Of a stretch of DNA of 64,000 nt, positions 9,169 to 18,392 are shown piece by piece; position 1 is the stretch's first letter, and every line of letters begins with the position of its first letter. The translations under genes and the position numbers were made by a program. Under the pieces are notes generated by a model, which saw only the letters and a list, made by a program, of their open reading frames with translations, was not told the DNA's origin and did not search any database. Source of the DNA: Methanospirillum hungatei JF-1 (lineage in GTDB: Archaea; Halobacteriota; Methanomicrobia; Methanomicrobiales; Methanospirillaceae); the NCBI RefSeq assembly GCF_000013445.1, contig NC_007796.1, positions 2,826,936-2,890,935 of the forward strand, written 5' to 3'.

Positions 9169-10131
9169 TCAGATTTCCGCTGCCTTGATGGTATAGGCGG
9201 TTGGCGGAACCGGGATTGTGATGTTCAGGTCATCCGGAGCCGTGACATCGGTTGCAGATGCGATAAATCCATCATATTCTGAGGTTTTTATACCTGCAAT
9301 TACCATATCCTGACCGGTATATGATCGTGCAGTCAAATGATAATTCCCACTGCCCCGCTTCCCATAAATCTTTACATAGTAGAGTTTCTGTTCATCCGGA
9401 TGTGATATTCCGACATATGCATTACTTCCAAGCCCAGTATCTGCAGTGATTGCAACACAGGGTTTGTATTTCGGATTGCATGCTTCATAGACATACAGAT
9501 CAAGATCCGGACCACAGTTCCTGGTTGTGAACATATCAACATCAGACCTGCTCTGCATCAGGGGAGCACTGTCATCACAGGGGCCGGAAAGCACCCATTC
9601 AACAAATGAACGGTTACCGGTGAGCCGGTATGCAAATGTCTTTGATTCGCCTGCATTTAAAAATCCGGTCTGCAGGTTATCCCGGTACACCATGGCCGGA
9701 GCACAATCAGCCATATTATAGCAGGGTCCGCCATAACAGGAGGTCGTTATCGGACATTCCTTGTCTATCGCAAGAGTATATTCTGCAAACCCTTTCATTG
9801 ATTCGACAACGACAAACCACTCCCCGGACTCAAGATGTATCTTCTGTGATGATGCTGGTGACAGGGTACTCACATCTGCATTCCTGGTCACATGAATCGC
9901 AGAAGGTACCCAGGTACTTGAGGCTTTTTTGGCATACATGGAAAATTCACTCCCCTGGTCCCCGGATAGCGTGAGGGTTGCGGTGCAGGGAACATTGATG
10001 GTATACATCTTATTCTGTCCTGCATACAGGGCATTGGAAAATGATTCGGATGACGCCCCACTTACCAGACAGGGCAGAGAGATTAAGGCAAAAACGAAAA
10101 GTAAAATGTACCAATTTTTCTGATATTTCAT
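9169..10131 (-). CDS. Secreted protein with two PPC-like domains (paralog 1)
   Basis: Protein of 320 aa from ATG 10131; the frame is open to 10191 but this ATG begins a clear signal peptide (MKYQKNWYILLFVFALISLP, then CLVSGA). The mature part has two beta-sandwich units of the pre-peptidase C-terminal (PPC) type: one with FSMYAKKASS and EWFVVVESMKGFAEYTLAID, one with DLDLYVYEACNPKYKPCV and YYVKIYGKRGSGNYHLTAR. The same architecture is seen in the next two genes upstream, so this is the most diverged of three tandem paralogs. Cysteines are spaced as in the paralogs, suggesting disulfides outside the cell. Function unknown. Confidence 0.75.
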   Translation of the reverse strand: MKYQKNWYILLFVFALISLPCLVSGASSESFSNALYAGQNKMYTINVPCTATLTLSGDQGSEFSMYAKKASSTWVPSAIHVTRNADVSTLSPASSQKIHLESGEWFVVVESMKGFAEYTLAIDKECPITTSCYGGPCYNMADCAPAMVYRDNLQTGFLNAGESKTFAYRLTGNRSFVEWVLSGPCDDSAPLMQSRSDVDMFTTRNCGPDLDLYVYEACNPKYKPCVAITADTGLGSNAYVGISHPDEQKLYYVKIYGKRGSGNYHLTARSYTGQDMVIAGIKTSEYDGFIASATDVTAPDDLNITIPVPPTAYTIKAAEI

Positions 10132-10214
10132 AGATGACCCATCCAGCTCTTCCTGTGTGATCTTGAGCATGATGGTAATGAATCTTACCAATTAAAGATC
10201 AGAAAAAAGGAAAT

Positions 10215-11213
10215 TTATTGATCTGAAACCTGCACAAATTCAGCCGTGGGAGCCTGAACTGACGAAGATACTGCTGTATCTAATCCGGATCCGCTCCCGG
10301 CACTCGAATATGCAACGGTAGATGATGTTGCCACAACCGGTGCTGATGCCACAATAATCGGCGTATCTCCAAAGCACTTGTAACTGTTCATCCGTAAATT
10401 ATAGGTTCCACTGCCGCTGCGTGCATATACCATCACATAGTAGGTTGAACCACGTTGCGGGTTTGAGATGGACACATAGGCATTCGGACCGTTTGCGTAG
10501 TAATTGGTATTACAATACGAGTACTGTGGATTACAGTCCTTAAATACATAGATGTCAAAGTTCGGGTTGAAACCGCTACCGCTGAAGACCTGTCCGGCCA
10601 TGGAAGAGACGATGATCGGGGTCGGACCGCTGCCTGATCCGGTCAGGATCCATTCGATCTGTGACCGCCCATCGGTCGGGATGTAGTATCCATAGACTGC
10701 TGCTTGTCCCGGATACAGGAATCCTGAACGATCAACGGTCTTATAGGGACTGCATGGTCCGGGAACCGGAACCGGTACTGGTGGAGATGGCGGAATAGGT
10801 CCTGGCGGGAAGCAGTTGCTGTCTGCTGTCACATATGCTGTTCCACTGCCAGACCGTGCATACACCACAACGCACCAGAGTCCCTGATCCAGGTACACGG
10901 TTGCACTGCCACCAAGGCCGCTGCTGTAGGCATACGTGTCATAATGACTCATGATGTAATTATTCGAGGGGCAGGTTCCGGGAGAACCATAGTTCTTCAT
11001 TGCATAAATGTCAAATGCTGCACCATAGGGTGACTGAACCGTTACCTGGGTCCCGCAATATCCGGATACCCCGATCTCATGCATTGCTGCAGAGCCCTGC
11101 CAGAGCCGGTATGACTTTGGAAAGTCGGTCGTATATGCACTTGCAGATGATACAATCAGGGCACAGGCGATGAGTATCAATAGGGCTGCTCCGGTATACC
11201 AAATTTTTTTCAT
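10215..11213 (-). CDS. Secreted protein with two PPC-like domains (paralog 2)
   Basis: Protein of 332 aa. Signal peptide MKKIWYTGAALLILIACALI, then VSSASA. Domain A (~30-130) has FDIYAMKNYG and QGLWCVVVYARSGSGTAYVT. A proline-rich linker (PPGPIPPSPPVPVPVPGPC) leads to domain B (~155-285) with FDIYVFKDCNPQYSYCNTNY and YYVMVYARSGSGTYNLRMNS. The tail is Ser/Ala-rich and ends hydrophilic, with no membrane anchor seen. Domain B is nearly identical to that of the upstream neighbour at 11349, implying recent duplication. The leader carries a hairpin next to the ribosome binding site. Extracellular role unknown. Confidence 0.75.
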   Translation of the reverse strand: MKKIWYTGAALLILIACALIVSSASAYTTDFPKSYRLWQGSAAMHEIGVSGYCGTQVTVQSPYGAAFDIYAMKNYGSPGTCPSNNYIMSHYDTYAYSSGLGGSATVYLDQGLWCVVVYARSGSGTAYVTADSNCFPPGPIPPSPPVPVPVPGPCSPYKTVDRSGFLYPGQAAVYGYYIPTDGRSQIEWILTGSGSGPTPIIVSSMAGQVFSGSGFNPNFDIYVFKDCNPQYSYCNTNYYANGPNAYVSISNPQRGSTYYVMVYARSGSGTYNLRMNSYKCFGDTPIIVASAPVVATSSTVAYSSAGSGSGLDTAVSSSVQAPTAEFVQVSDQ

Positions 11214-11227
11214 AATAACACACTCCT

Positions 11228-11243
11228 CAAGGTAGTTACCTTG
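11228..11243 (-). promoter_or_regulatory. Leader inverted repeat next to the ribosome binding site of paralog 2
   Basis: In the mRNA sense the sequence is CAAGGT-AACT-ACCTTG followed directly by AGGAGTG, so the hairpin's last G starts the GAGGAG ribosome binding site. The start codon is 15 nt further on. The same structure precedes paralog 3 at 12312-12328, where the closing base pair differs but pairing is kept. Confidence 0.6.
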
Positions 11244-11348
11244 CTTTGTTTTCTACTAGCGTGCAGGATATGATAATCCTTTTGAGTTGAGAGATGTTCC
11301 GATAATTCCGGAACAAAAAAAAGAATTCCGGAAGTTAATCCAGCTCTA

Positions 11349-12299
11349 TCATTCTGAAATTACAATCTCTGCTGAAGGTGCTGATACTTCTGAACCTGAA
11401 CCAGTGTCATCTGATGCTGCAGAGGCGGTAGACATGGTTGCATCCATTCCCGCAGATGCCACAATGATGGGTGTTGAGCCACTGCACTTGTAGCTGTTCA
11501 TCTTGAGGTTATAGGTTCCACTGCCGCTGCGGGCATAGACCATCACATAGTAGGTTGAGCCACTGGAGGGTGGAGCGACCGATACATAGGCGTTCGGGCC
11601 ATAGGAGTAGTACCTGGTATTACAGTATGAGTTCTTTGGATTGCAGTCCTTGAAGACATACAGGTCAAAGGTGCTGCCTCCATAGGAGCTGCTCTCAACA
11701 GACTGTCCTGCAGATGCCACAATAATCGGGGTGCTGCCACCACCTGAAGAGGTCATGGACCACTCGATCTTGGATCTTCCGTCAGTCGGGATGTAATATC
11801 CATACACTGCTGCCTGACCCTGGTTTAAGAATCCTGTTCTGGTATCTGACTTATAGATCCCACAGGGGGTCGGGTAAGGAGTCGGATACGGGGTCGGATA
11901 TGGACAGTTTGATGTAACCCGCAGGGAATACGAACCACTGCCAGAGTAGCCATACACAACCAGGCACCAGGTTCCAGCCTCAAGGGTCATGGTTGCAGTC
12001 CCGCTGTAACCGTATGCAACCTTGTCATAGTTATACAGGATTGAACTTGGTGAGGGGCAGGATCCATATCCCCACTTCTTCTTTGCATAGAGATCAAACC
12101 GGGCACCATAGCTGGAGACCACGGTTGCCGTTCCCGGGCAGTTTAAGGTGACTTCGTATACCTGTGACGTCTGGCCCTGCCAGAGTGAGGCCTGCTGTTC
12201 ACTCAGAACACTCATTTCTTCCGCTGAGGCTGGTACTGCCACCAGAGCACATATGATAAGCATCAGACAGGTGATGCCAATTTTCCAGAAGGTTCTCAT
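11349..12299 (-). CDS. Secreted protein with two PPC-like domains (paralog 3)
   Basis: Protein of 316 aa from ATG 12299, the second of two adjacent ATGs. It is 7 nt from a GAGGAG ribosome binding site; the frame is open to 12347 but nothing supports a longer start. Signal peptide MRTFWKIGITCLMLIICALV, then AVPASA. Domain A has FDLYAKKKWGYGSC and GTWCLVVYGYSGSGSYSLRV; the linker is a YPTP repeat; domain B has FDLYVFKDCNPKNSYCNTRY and the same YYVMVYARSGSGTYNLKMNS as paralog 2. Its leader carries the second copy of the hairpin. Likely a cell-surface or secreted glycoprotein-like product of unknown role. Confidence 0.75.
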   Translation of the reverse strand: MRTFWKIGITCLMLIICALVAVPASAEEMSVLSEQQASLWQGQTSQVYEVTLNCPGTATVVSSYGARFDLYAKKKWGYGSCPSPSSILYNYDKVAYGYSGTATMTLEAGTWCLVVYGYSGSGSYSLRVTSNCPYPTPYPTPYPTPCGIYKSDTRTGFLNQGQAAVYGYYIPTDGRSKIEWSMTSSGGGSTPIIVASAGQSVESSSYGGSTFDLYVFKDCNPKNSYCNTRYYSYGPNAYVSVAPPSSGSTYYVMVYARSGSGTYNLKMNSYKCSGSTPIIVASAGMDATMSTASAASDDTGSGSEVSAPSAEIVISE

Positions 12300-12311
12300 C
12301 ATTCCACTCCT

Positions 12312-12328
12312 CAAGGCGTATTGCCTTG
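12312..12328 (-). promoter_or_regulatory. Leader inverted repeat next to the ribosome binding site of paralog 3
   Basis: In mRNA sense CAAGGC-AATAC-GCCTTG runs directly into AGGAGTG. Compared with the copy at 11228-11243, the innermost pair is C-G instead of T-A while the stem is preserved, and the loop is 5 instead of 4 nt. This paired change favours selection on the structure or palindrome. Confidence 0.6.
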
Positions 12329-12477
12329 TGATGAAACATACTCTCATATGTGACCTTATAAGGCTTGTTGTCAGGAAATATCCGGAGTACAGTGTTTTTT
12401 ACAAAAAGGAAAATGCCCTATGAATGCTTCCATTACCGGCGCCAGAGACATGAATTCTGATAATCGGAAAAAAGAGG

Positions 12478-13230
12478 TTACCGGGAGATGACATGCTCAC
12501 CGGTGTAGAGTGAGACCACGCCACCGATTATAATAACCGCTGGAGGCTTGACGTTACGTTCCTGCGCACGTTCCGCGATTGTTTCAAGGGTCCCAATGGT
12601 CTCACGCTGATCTGGTCTGAGCCCGCGCTCAATCACGGCAACTGGCGTTGCAGCGTCCATACCGTGATTCACGAGAAATTTTGCTATCTTCCCAAGGTTT
12701 TTCACACCCATCAGGATGACGATGGTGCCCCGTGATCTGGCAAGCCACTCCCAGTCGATTGCAGACTCTTCTTTTGTCGGATCCTCATTGCCGGTCAGGA
12801 TGGTTACCTGTGATGCATATTTCCGGTGCGTTACGGGGATTCCAACCGATGCAGGAACGGCGATGGCACTTGTCACGCCGGGAACAACCTCCACTGAAAT
12901 GTTATGCGCCCTTAAGGTCTCCAGTTCCTCACCGCCCCGTCCGAACAGGAACGGATCTCCTCCTTTTAATCTGACAACATTCCGGCCCTGCTCTGCGTAG
13001 GAGACCATAAGCTGCTCAATCTCATCCTGCTCACGGGTGTGGTGATCCCCGTACTTGCCGACATCTATCTTCTCAGCATGGGCCGGAAGACTTGCCAGAA
13101 TCTCTTCACCGGGGAGCTGGTCATAGAGGATGACCTCTGCCATGTCCAGAACTTCCCGTGCCCGCTTTGTCATAAGGCTCAGTCCACCCGGACCTGATCC
13201 CACCAGATATACTGTACCTTTTTTATCCAT
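12478..13230 (-). CDS. cobA: Uroporphyrinogen-III C-methyltransferase (SUMT)
   Basis: Protein of 250 aa that methylates uroporphyrinogen III at C2 and C7 with S-adenosylmethionine to give precorrin-2, the branch point to cobamides, F430, siroheme and archaeal heme. Motifs: VYLVGSGPGGLSLMTKRARE at the N-terminus, VRLKGGDPFLFGRGGEE near residue 83, and GVTSAIAVPASVGIPVTHR near residue 118. It is the last gene of the minus-strand tetrapyrrole operon; its start overlaps the end of hemC by 8 nt. It carries no fused HemD domain, and no separate hemD follows: the next gene downstream is a secreted protein. Confidence 0.95.
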   Translation of the reverse strand: MDKKGTVYLVGSGPGGLSLMTKRAREVLDMAEVILYDQLPGEEILASLPAHAEKIDVGKYGDHHTREQDEIEQLMVSYAEQGRNVVRLKGGDPFLFGRGGEELETLRAHNISVEVVPGVTSAIAVPASVGIPVTHRKYASQVTILTGNEDPTKEESAIDWEWLARSRGTIVILMGVKNLGKIAKFLVNHGMDAATPVAVIERGLRPDQRETIGTLETIAERAQERNVKPPAVIIIGGVVSLYTGEHVISR

Positions 13231-14110
13231 GTGTAATTCCCAGCCGCTCGTATGCTTCCCTGATCAGATCTCCTGCCCTTTCCCTGACTTCAAGACCAAA
13301 CCGGTCCGCATCGTCAATATCTGATACCAGTCGTTCAAGCCTGAAGTGGCGGTCACCTTCAAGAGAGAGAACTTCTGCAATCATCAGACGGTCCTTGCAA
13401 TAGATCCCGAGCGGCGTGAAGCATCCGCCCCCGATCATCTCCATGACCCGCCGTTCAAGCAGGGTGTCCATCCTGGTTTTGGGGTCATCGATCTTCGATA
13501 TGATATCGGTAACATCCGGGTCGGTCCGTGATACTACCGCAATGGTCCCCTGGTTTGGAGAGGGGACATGTACACGGGGATCCAATTGGTATCCGTCCAG
13601 TGTCATGGAGAGCCGTTCAAGACCGGCCTTTGCAAGCATGATGGCATCATACTCACCACTCTGTAATTTGGAGAGCCGGGTGTTTACATTCCCCCGGAGT
13701 GGTCTGATATCAGCCCAGGGCAGATTGCGACGACACTGGGCGGTCCGCCGGGTGCTTGATGTGCCAAGTGTTGTGATCTCATCCAGCTCATGGTCAGTGA
13801 CAATATAATCACATGGAGAGTCCCGGGCAAGAATGGCGGAGGTTACCAGACCGTATGGCCGCTCTGCAGGGATGTCCTTCATCGAGTGAACGGCCAGATC
13901 GATTTTATTCTGCACGAGTGCATCATCAAGTGCCCGGACAAATACTCCCTGCCCGCCGATCTCATGCAGGGGGACTCCGGTCTGTTCGTCCCCGGCGGTA
14001 GAGATGAATACCAGCTCCGTATCCACCCCGAGATCTTCAAGCATCGTGCAGACCTTAACCGCCTGGGCTTTGGCAAGTTCTGATGCCCTGGTTCCTACGC
14101 GGAGAGGCAT
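13223..14110 (-). CDS. hemC: Hydroxymethylbilane synthase (porphobilinogen deaminase)
   Basis: Protein of 295 aa, which polymerises four porphobilinogens into hydroxymethylbilane. Family motifs: [14 protein letters not shown] at the start, [11 protein letters not shown] near residue 78, and the dipyrromethane-cofactor cysteine in [14 protein letters not shown] near residue 230. Length is standard. The start overlaps the end of hemL by 16 nt, indicating translational coupling. The product hydroxymethylbilane needs HemD to close to uroporphyrinogen III, and that gene is not in this cluster. Confidence 0.96.
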   Translation of the reverse strand: MPLRVGTRASELAKAQAVKVCTMLEDLGVDTELVFISTAGDEQTGVPLHEIGGQGVFVRALDDALVQNKIDLAVHSMKDIPAERPYGLVTSAILARDSPCDYIVTDHELDEITTLGTSSTRRTAQCRRNLPWADIRPLRGNVNTRLSKLQSGEYDAIMLAKAGLERLSMTLDGYQLDPRVHVPSPNQGTIAVVSRTDPDVTDIISKIDDPKTRMDTLLERRVMEMIGGGCFTPLGIYCKDRLMIAEVLSLEGDRHFRLERLVSDIDDADRFGLEVRERAGDLIREAYERLGITHG

Positions 14111-15348
14111 GATGCATACGCCGAAGAGAGGTATTCAACATCCGAATCAGAATGAGCAGCTGACAGGAAATTAGTCTCAAATTGTGACGGGGGTAAAAAG
14201 ATCCCCTTTTCCAGCATCTTCTCCCAGAATGCCCGGAATTTTGTCGTGTCTGATTCTTTTGCCTGAGCATAATTTTCAGGAACCGATGAACGGAAGAAAA
14301 ACTTGAACATGGACCCAAGTTTCACAAACGAGCCTCCTTTCCCCTGACAGGCTTCCCCGATCACCGTCGTCGCCGTATCGAGGAGCGTATACATCCCCTT
14401 TCGTGCATGAATCTCCCGAAGTGCTGCAACACCTGCTGCAAGACTGAGCGGGTTTCCGGAGAAGGTTCCTGCCTGGTACACCGGCCCGGCGGGCGCGATA
14501 AGTTCCATGATCTTTCTTTTCCCGCCAAATGCTGATAGAGGGAGTCCTCCGCCTATGATCTTACCCAGGGTGGTGATATCCGGCGTTACCCCGAAGAGCT
14601 TTTGTGCTCCGCCAATCCCAACCCGGTATCCGGTGATGACCTCGTCAAAGATGAGCAGGATATCATGTTCAGCGGTGATCTTGCGGACCTCCTGAAGGTA
14701 CCCTGGCTTTGGGAGGACCGGGCCGATATTTCCCATCACGGGTTCCAGAATCATGGCTGCGATCTCGTCACCACTTTTATCCACCAGAGAGATCAGTGAC
14801 TCGGTGTCATTGTACGGAACCTGCCTCGTGTGCCGCACGATATCTGACAAAACCCCTGCAGAATCAGGCTGACCAAGGGTGGTACACCCGGACCCTGCCT
14901 GCACAAGGACCCCGTCATGAGCCCCGTGAAATCCGCCCTCGGTCTTGATGATGTCACTCTTTCCGGTATACCCCCGTGCAAGCCTGATAGCTGCCATGGT
15001 CGCTTCCGAACCGGTAGTAACAAACCTGACCATCTCTATGGATGGATGATCAGCTATCAGTATCTGTGCCAGATCTATCTCTGCCGGAGTCGGGGTGCCA
15101 TACAGCCAGCCATCATCCAGTGCAGAAGAGATTGCATCGCCAACCGGTTTACAGGCATGACCCAGAATGAGCGGTCCGTATGCCCCACAACAGTCGATCA
15201 GTTCAGTCCCGTCTACAGTATATATGCGGGAGCCGGATCCCCGTACCGTGTAAAAGGGGTATGGCTGTATTGCCCGGACCGGACTTGAAACACCACCAGG
15301 CATCAGATCCCTGGCAATGGTATAATATTCCCTGCTCTTTTCACTCAT
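14095..15348 (-). CDS. hemL: Glutamate-1-semialdehyde 2,1-aminomutase
   Basis: Protein of 417 aa, a PLP-dependent class III aminotransferase fold enzyme converting glutamate-1-semialdehyde to 5-aminolevulinate, step two of the C5 pathway. Visible features: [13 protein letters not shown] at the start, substrate-gating [20 protein letters not shown] near residue 115, [13 protein letters not shown], and the PLP lysine in [19 protein letters not shown] near residue 260. Length fits the family. The start overlaps the end of hemB by 8 nt. Confidence 0.96.
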   Translation of the reverse strand: MSEKSREYYTIARDLMPGGVSSPVRAIQPYPFYTVRGSGSRIYTVDGTELIDCCGAYGPLILGHACKPVGDAISSALDDGWLYGTPTPAEIDLAQILIADHPSIEMVRFVTTGSEATMAAIRLARGYTGKSDIIKTEGGFHGAHDGVLVQAGSGCTTLGQPDSAGVLSDIVRHTRQVPYNDTESLISLVDKSGDEIAAMILEPVMGNIGPVLPKPGYLQEVRKITAEHDILLIFDEVITGYRVGIGGAQKLFGVTPDITTLGKIIGGGLPLSAFGGKRKIMELIAPAGPVYQAGTFSGNPLSLAAGVAALREIHARKGMYTLLDTATTVIGEACQGKGGSFVKLGSMFKFFFRSSVPENYAQAKESDTTKFRAFWEKMLEKGIFLPPSQFETNFLSAAHSDSDVEYLSSAYASCLSA

Positions 15349-16324
15349 GTTCGCTTAGCCACCTGCATACATCTTCAGCAAAATAGGTAATGATAAGGTC
15401 AGCACCCGCCCGCTTGAGCGAGACCAGGCTTTCCATGACGACCCGTCGTTCATCAAGCCAGCCCATCTCTGTCGCAGCCCGGATCATGGAGTACTCTCCT
15501 GATACCTGGTACGCTGCAACCGGCAGACCAAGTTGTTTAATGTCAGTGATGACATCTCCAAACCATCCGGCCGGTTTGACCATCAGGATGTCAGCCCCTT
15601 CTGCTGCATCCTGCTCAGACTCCCGGTACGCTTCCCGGCGGTTTGAGACCGGGGCCTGGTACCCGGTCCGATCCCCGAACGAAAAGCCTGAGCCCGCCGC
15701 TTCACGGAACGGACCATAAAGGGCAGAGGCAAACTTCGAGGAGTATGACATGATGAGGACTTCCTGATGTCCATAATCATCAAGAGCCTCCCGGATGGCA
15801 GCAACCATGCCGTCCAGCATACAGGAGGGAGCAACAATATCTGCACCCGCTTCTGCCTGTGAGACTGCTATCCGCTGCATCATCTCAAGCGATGCATCAT
15901 TCAGCAAATTTGGCCCGTCACAGCATTCACCCACATAGCCGCAATGCCCATGGTCAGTATATTCACAGGCACACAGGTCGGTGATGATGACCATGTCCGG
16001 ACAGGTCTTTTTCATCGCCCGGATCACCTGCTGAATGACCCCCTCCGGTGCATATGCTCCTGAGGCTTCAGCATCCTTGACAGACGGGATACCAAACAGG
16101 AGAACGGCACGGATACCGGCAGTCCTCATCCGGGTTACGACCTCTGCAGCCATAGAAACCGGCCAGCGGTTTTGTCCGGGCATTGCCAGTATCGGAACCG
16201 GTTCTGCTATGTTCTCATCAAAAAAGAGCGGTGCAATCAGGTCATCTTTCCCAATATGGGTCTCTGCAAGCAGCGGGATAATCTTTTGTCTGCGAAGTCT
16301 TCTCAATCGTACGTGCGGGAACAT
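15341..16324 (-). CDS. hemB: Delta-aminolevulinic acid dehydratase (porphobilinogen synthase)
   Basis: Protein of 327 aa, condensing two 5-aminolevulinates into porphobilinogen. The zinc-binding cysteine cluster is visible as [14 protein letters not shown] near residue 117, so this is a zinc-type enzyme. The two Schiff-base lysines lie in [20 protein letters not shown] and [13 protein letters not shown]. The N-terminus [20 protein letters not shown] is typical. The start overlaps the end of hemA by 22 nt. Confidence 0.96.
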   Translation of the reverse strand: MFPHVRLRRLRRQKIIPLLAETHIGKDDLIAPLFFDENIAEPVPILAMPGQNRWPVSMAAEVVTRMRTAGIRAVLLFGIPSVKDAEASGAYAPEGVIQQVIRAMKKTCPDMVIITDLCACEYTDHGHCGYVGECCDGPNLLNDASLEMMQRIAVSQAEAGADIVAPSCMLDGMVAAIREALDDYGHQEVLIMSYSSKFASALYGPFREAAGSGFSFGDRTGYQAPVSNRREAYRESEQDAAEGADILMVKPAGWFGDVITDIKQLGLPVAAYQVSGEYSMIRAATEMGWLDERRVVMESLVSLKRAGADLIITYFAEDVCRWLSEHE

Positions 16325-17577
16325 ATGTTCTCTCCTCTGGTAATGGCACCAACCAGGTCCTCTGCAATCTTCATCTCTCCCCGTTCAGCACAGGTCCGGA
16401 TGGTAAGGGTAACGTCAGTGAGCAGTTTTCTGGTCAGCACCCGGGTCAGATCATCGGTCACATCGCGGACCCGGTCATCACATCCTGACAACCTGCTGAG
16501 AGCCCGATCCCGCTCCCTGATCCGTATCTGCTCAGCCCAGCTGTGCAACGTTGCCAGGAGTTCATCTGCTGCCTTCCGGTTAAAGAGTCGGATAAACTGA
16601 ACCAGTTCCTGGTCAAGAAATTCCCGAACCTTCTCTGCAGCTTCCTTTCTGAACTGTGCGGTATCATCATTGACTTTTCGGAGGTCATCTATCGTGTATA
16701 GACAGACGCCAGGTATCTTGCCGACATCCTCTTCAACATCCCGCGGCTGGGCAATATCAACGATGATGAGCGGTCGCCGGGAATGATCAAGCGGCCATGA
16801 TCTCCCTTTCAATGCCTCCATCACTTCCTGTACTTTAATCACCGGATGGGGAGCAGCGGTGCAACAGATGATGACATCAGACATGGTCAGATACCGGTAC
16901 AGGTCTGCCATCGGAACGGCGGTCCCGTGAACCTTCTCAGCAAGACATTGGGCCCGGTCAAATGTCCGGTTGGCAACATAAATTGCAGACAGCTGTTTCG
17001 CCGCAAGTGCCTGGGTGACCAGAACCCCCATCTCACCTGTCCCCAGGACAAGGATGTGCCGGCCGGCCAGAGATCCGAGCTGCTCTTCTGCAAGGAGAAC
17101 CGCCGCAGACCCGATCGATACTGCACCCCGGTTAATGCCACTGATTCTCCGGGCCTCGGACCCGGCATGGATTGCCTTGTTGATACAGAGGGTGATCAGA
17201 GGATCTGCAACCGACATCGATTCAGACAGGCTCAGGGATTTTCTGAGCTGTCCCAGGATCTGGTCTTCACCGATGACCATCGAGTCAAGACCTGCTGCAA
17301 GGTCGAGAAGATGGGATAAGGCATCTGCATCCTTCCACATCTGCCATCCGGCCCGTCCCTCGCTCTCCAGAAAGGTGCCAAGGAGATCTGCATTCCCATG
17401 TACCATGATCTCAATCCGGTTACAGGTCTGTAGCAGGATAACCCCCTTAAACCAGTCACCGGCACGGGTAAGGAAAGCCTCTTCATCAGGAAACCGGACC
17501 GATTCCATATCTGCCACCGATGCAGTATGATGGGATATTCCTGCAATGGTGAATGGTGAAAAGAGCGCATGTGTCAT
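16303..17577 (-). CDS. hemA: Glutamyl-tRNA reductase
   Basis: Protein of 424 aa. It reduces glutamyl-tRNA-Glu with NADPH to glutamate-1-semialdehyde, the committed step of C5 tetrapyrrole synthesis. The catalytic cysteine is in VILLQTCNRIEIMVHG near residue 52; LDSMVIGEDQILGQ follows; the NADPH site is LVLGTGEMGVLV near residue 180. The C-terminal helical dimerisation domain is complete. The start at 17577 overlaps the end of the precorrin-2 dehydrogenase by 4 nt. Confidence 0.96.
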   Translation of the reverse strand: MTHALFSPFTIAGISHHTASVADMESVRFPDEEAFLTRAGDWFKGVILLQTCNRIEIMVHGNADLLGTFLESEGRAGWQMWKDADALSHLLDLAAGLDSMVIGEDQILGQLRKSLSLSESMSVADPLITLCINKAIHAGSEARRISGINRGAVSIGSAAVLLAEEQLGSLAGRHILVLGTGEMGVLVTQALAAKQLSAIYVANRTFDRAQCLAEKVHGTAVPMADLYRYLTMSDVIICCTAAPHPVIKVQEVMEALKGRSWPLDHSRRPLIIVDIAQPRDVEEDVGKIPGVCLYTIDDLRKVNDDTAQFRKEAAEKVREFLDQELVQFIRLFNRKAADELLATLHSWAEQIRIRERDRALSRLSGCDDRVRDVTDDLTRVLTRKLLTDVTLTIRTCAERGEMKIAEDLVGAITRGENICSRTYD

Positions 17578-18194
17578 AGTGCAAATCTCCTCTGCACATA
17601 TTCCCGGGCTGCATTCATCCCATTCGTGAGGGCTTTTCTTGTTTCAGGGTCACGAAGAACAGTATACAGGACGGTATCATATGATTCGGTACCGGCCCGA
17701 TCCCCCCGGTAGATGTCCCGGATCCATTCGCCCAGGAGGATGAGATCGTCAAGATCAGGAAACGTTTTCTCGATTTCTTCACGGACCAGTCGTGATACAG
17801 CCGGGACCGAGCCGGAGGTGCTGACTGCGATGACATACCGGTTCCCTGATATCTTTGCGGGAAGGACGACATCACCCCGTTTCCCTGCCGCTACATTGCA
17901 CCAGATATGTTCACGGGCGCAGGCGCTTTCAATCAGCTCGTTTAATTCAGGATCTGATGTGGCAGCGATGACCAGCGACGCATCGTGTATCATATTTCGC
18001 AGGATTTCAAGGTCTCCAGTCAGATTGCAGACCTCAGTTCTGACCGGGATCTCCTGAAACTCCGGGTGAAAAGAACGACTGTATACGAGGACGTCTGCTT
18101 CATATGCGAAGTACCGTGCCTTTCTGGCTCCGATAACCCCTCCCCCGAAAATGATTACTTTCTTGCCGGTAAAGTCAATCATCAGGGGGATCAT
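17574..18194 (-). CDS. Precorrin-2 dehydrogenase (siroheme synthase N-terminal type)
   Basis: Protein of 206 aa with an N-terminal Rossmann domain (KKVIIFGGGVIGARKARYFA) and the sirohydrochlorin-dehydrogenase helical part (WCNVAAGKRGDVVLPAKISG, then STSGSVPAVSRLVREEIEK). It oxidises precorrin-2 to sirohydrochlorin with NAD+, feeding F430, siroheme and anaerobic cobalamin synthesis. It lacks ferrochelatase-specific residues that I could verify, so whether it also inserts metal is open. First gene of the minus-strand operon; its promoter should lie in the 126 bp before tRNA-Gly. Also named SirC or CysG-N in other systems. Confidence 0.88.
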   Translation of the reverse strand: MIPLMIDFTGKKVIIFGGGVIGARKARYFAYEADVLVYSRSFHPEFQEIPVRTEVCNLTGDLEILRNMIHDASLVIAATSDPELNELIESACAREHIWCNVAAGKRGDVVLPAKISGNRYVIAVSTSGSVPAVSRLVREEIEKTFPDLDDLILLGEWIRDIYRGDRAGTESYDTVLYTVLRDPETRKALTNGMNAAREYVQRRFAL

Positions 18195-18320
18195 TCGTAT
18201 GAGGTTTGCAGGTAGAAAATATCAATCTGTCCAATTATTCCTGACATTGTTCATACGAACAGATCCAGGAAAGATTTCGGCAGATTTATTACCTCACAGA
18301 GCTGACGATGTAGAGCAACT

Positions 18321-18392
18321 GCGTTGATAGTGTAGTGGTTATCACTAGGCGTTGCCAACGCCTAAACCCGGGTTCGAATCCCGGTCAGCGCA
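18321..18392 (+). tRNA. tRNA-Gly (anticodon GCC)
   Basis: 72 nt that fold as a full cloverleaf: acceptor GCGTTGA/TCAGCGC with one G-T pair, D arm AGTG...CACT, anticodon stem AGGCG/CGCCT with loop TTGCCAA (anticodon GCC), T arm CCGGG TTCGAAT CCCGG, discriminator A. CCA is not encoded. It stands immediately upstream of the accessory region and could be its integration site, though I found no second copy of its 3' end. Confidence 0.95.
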
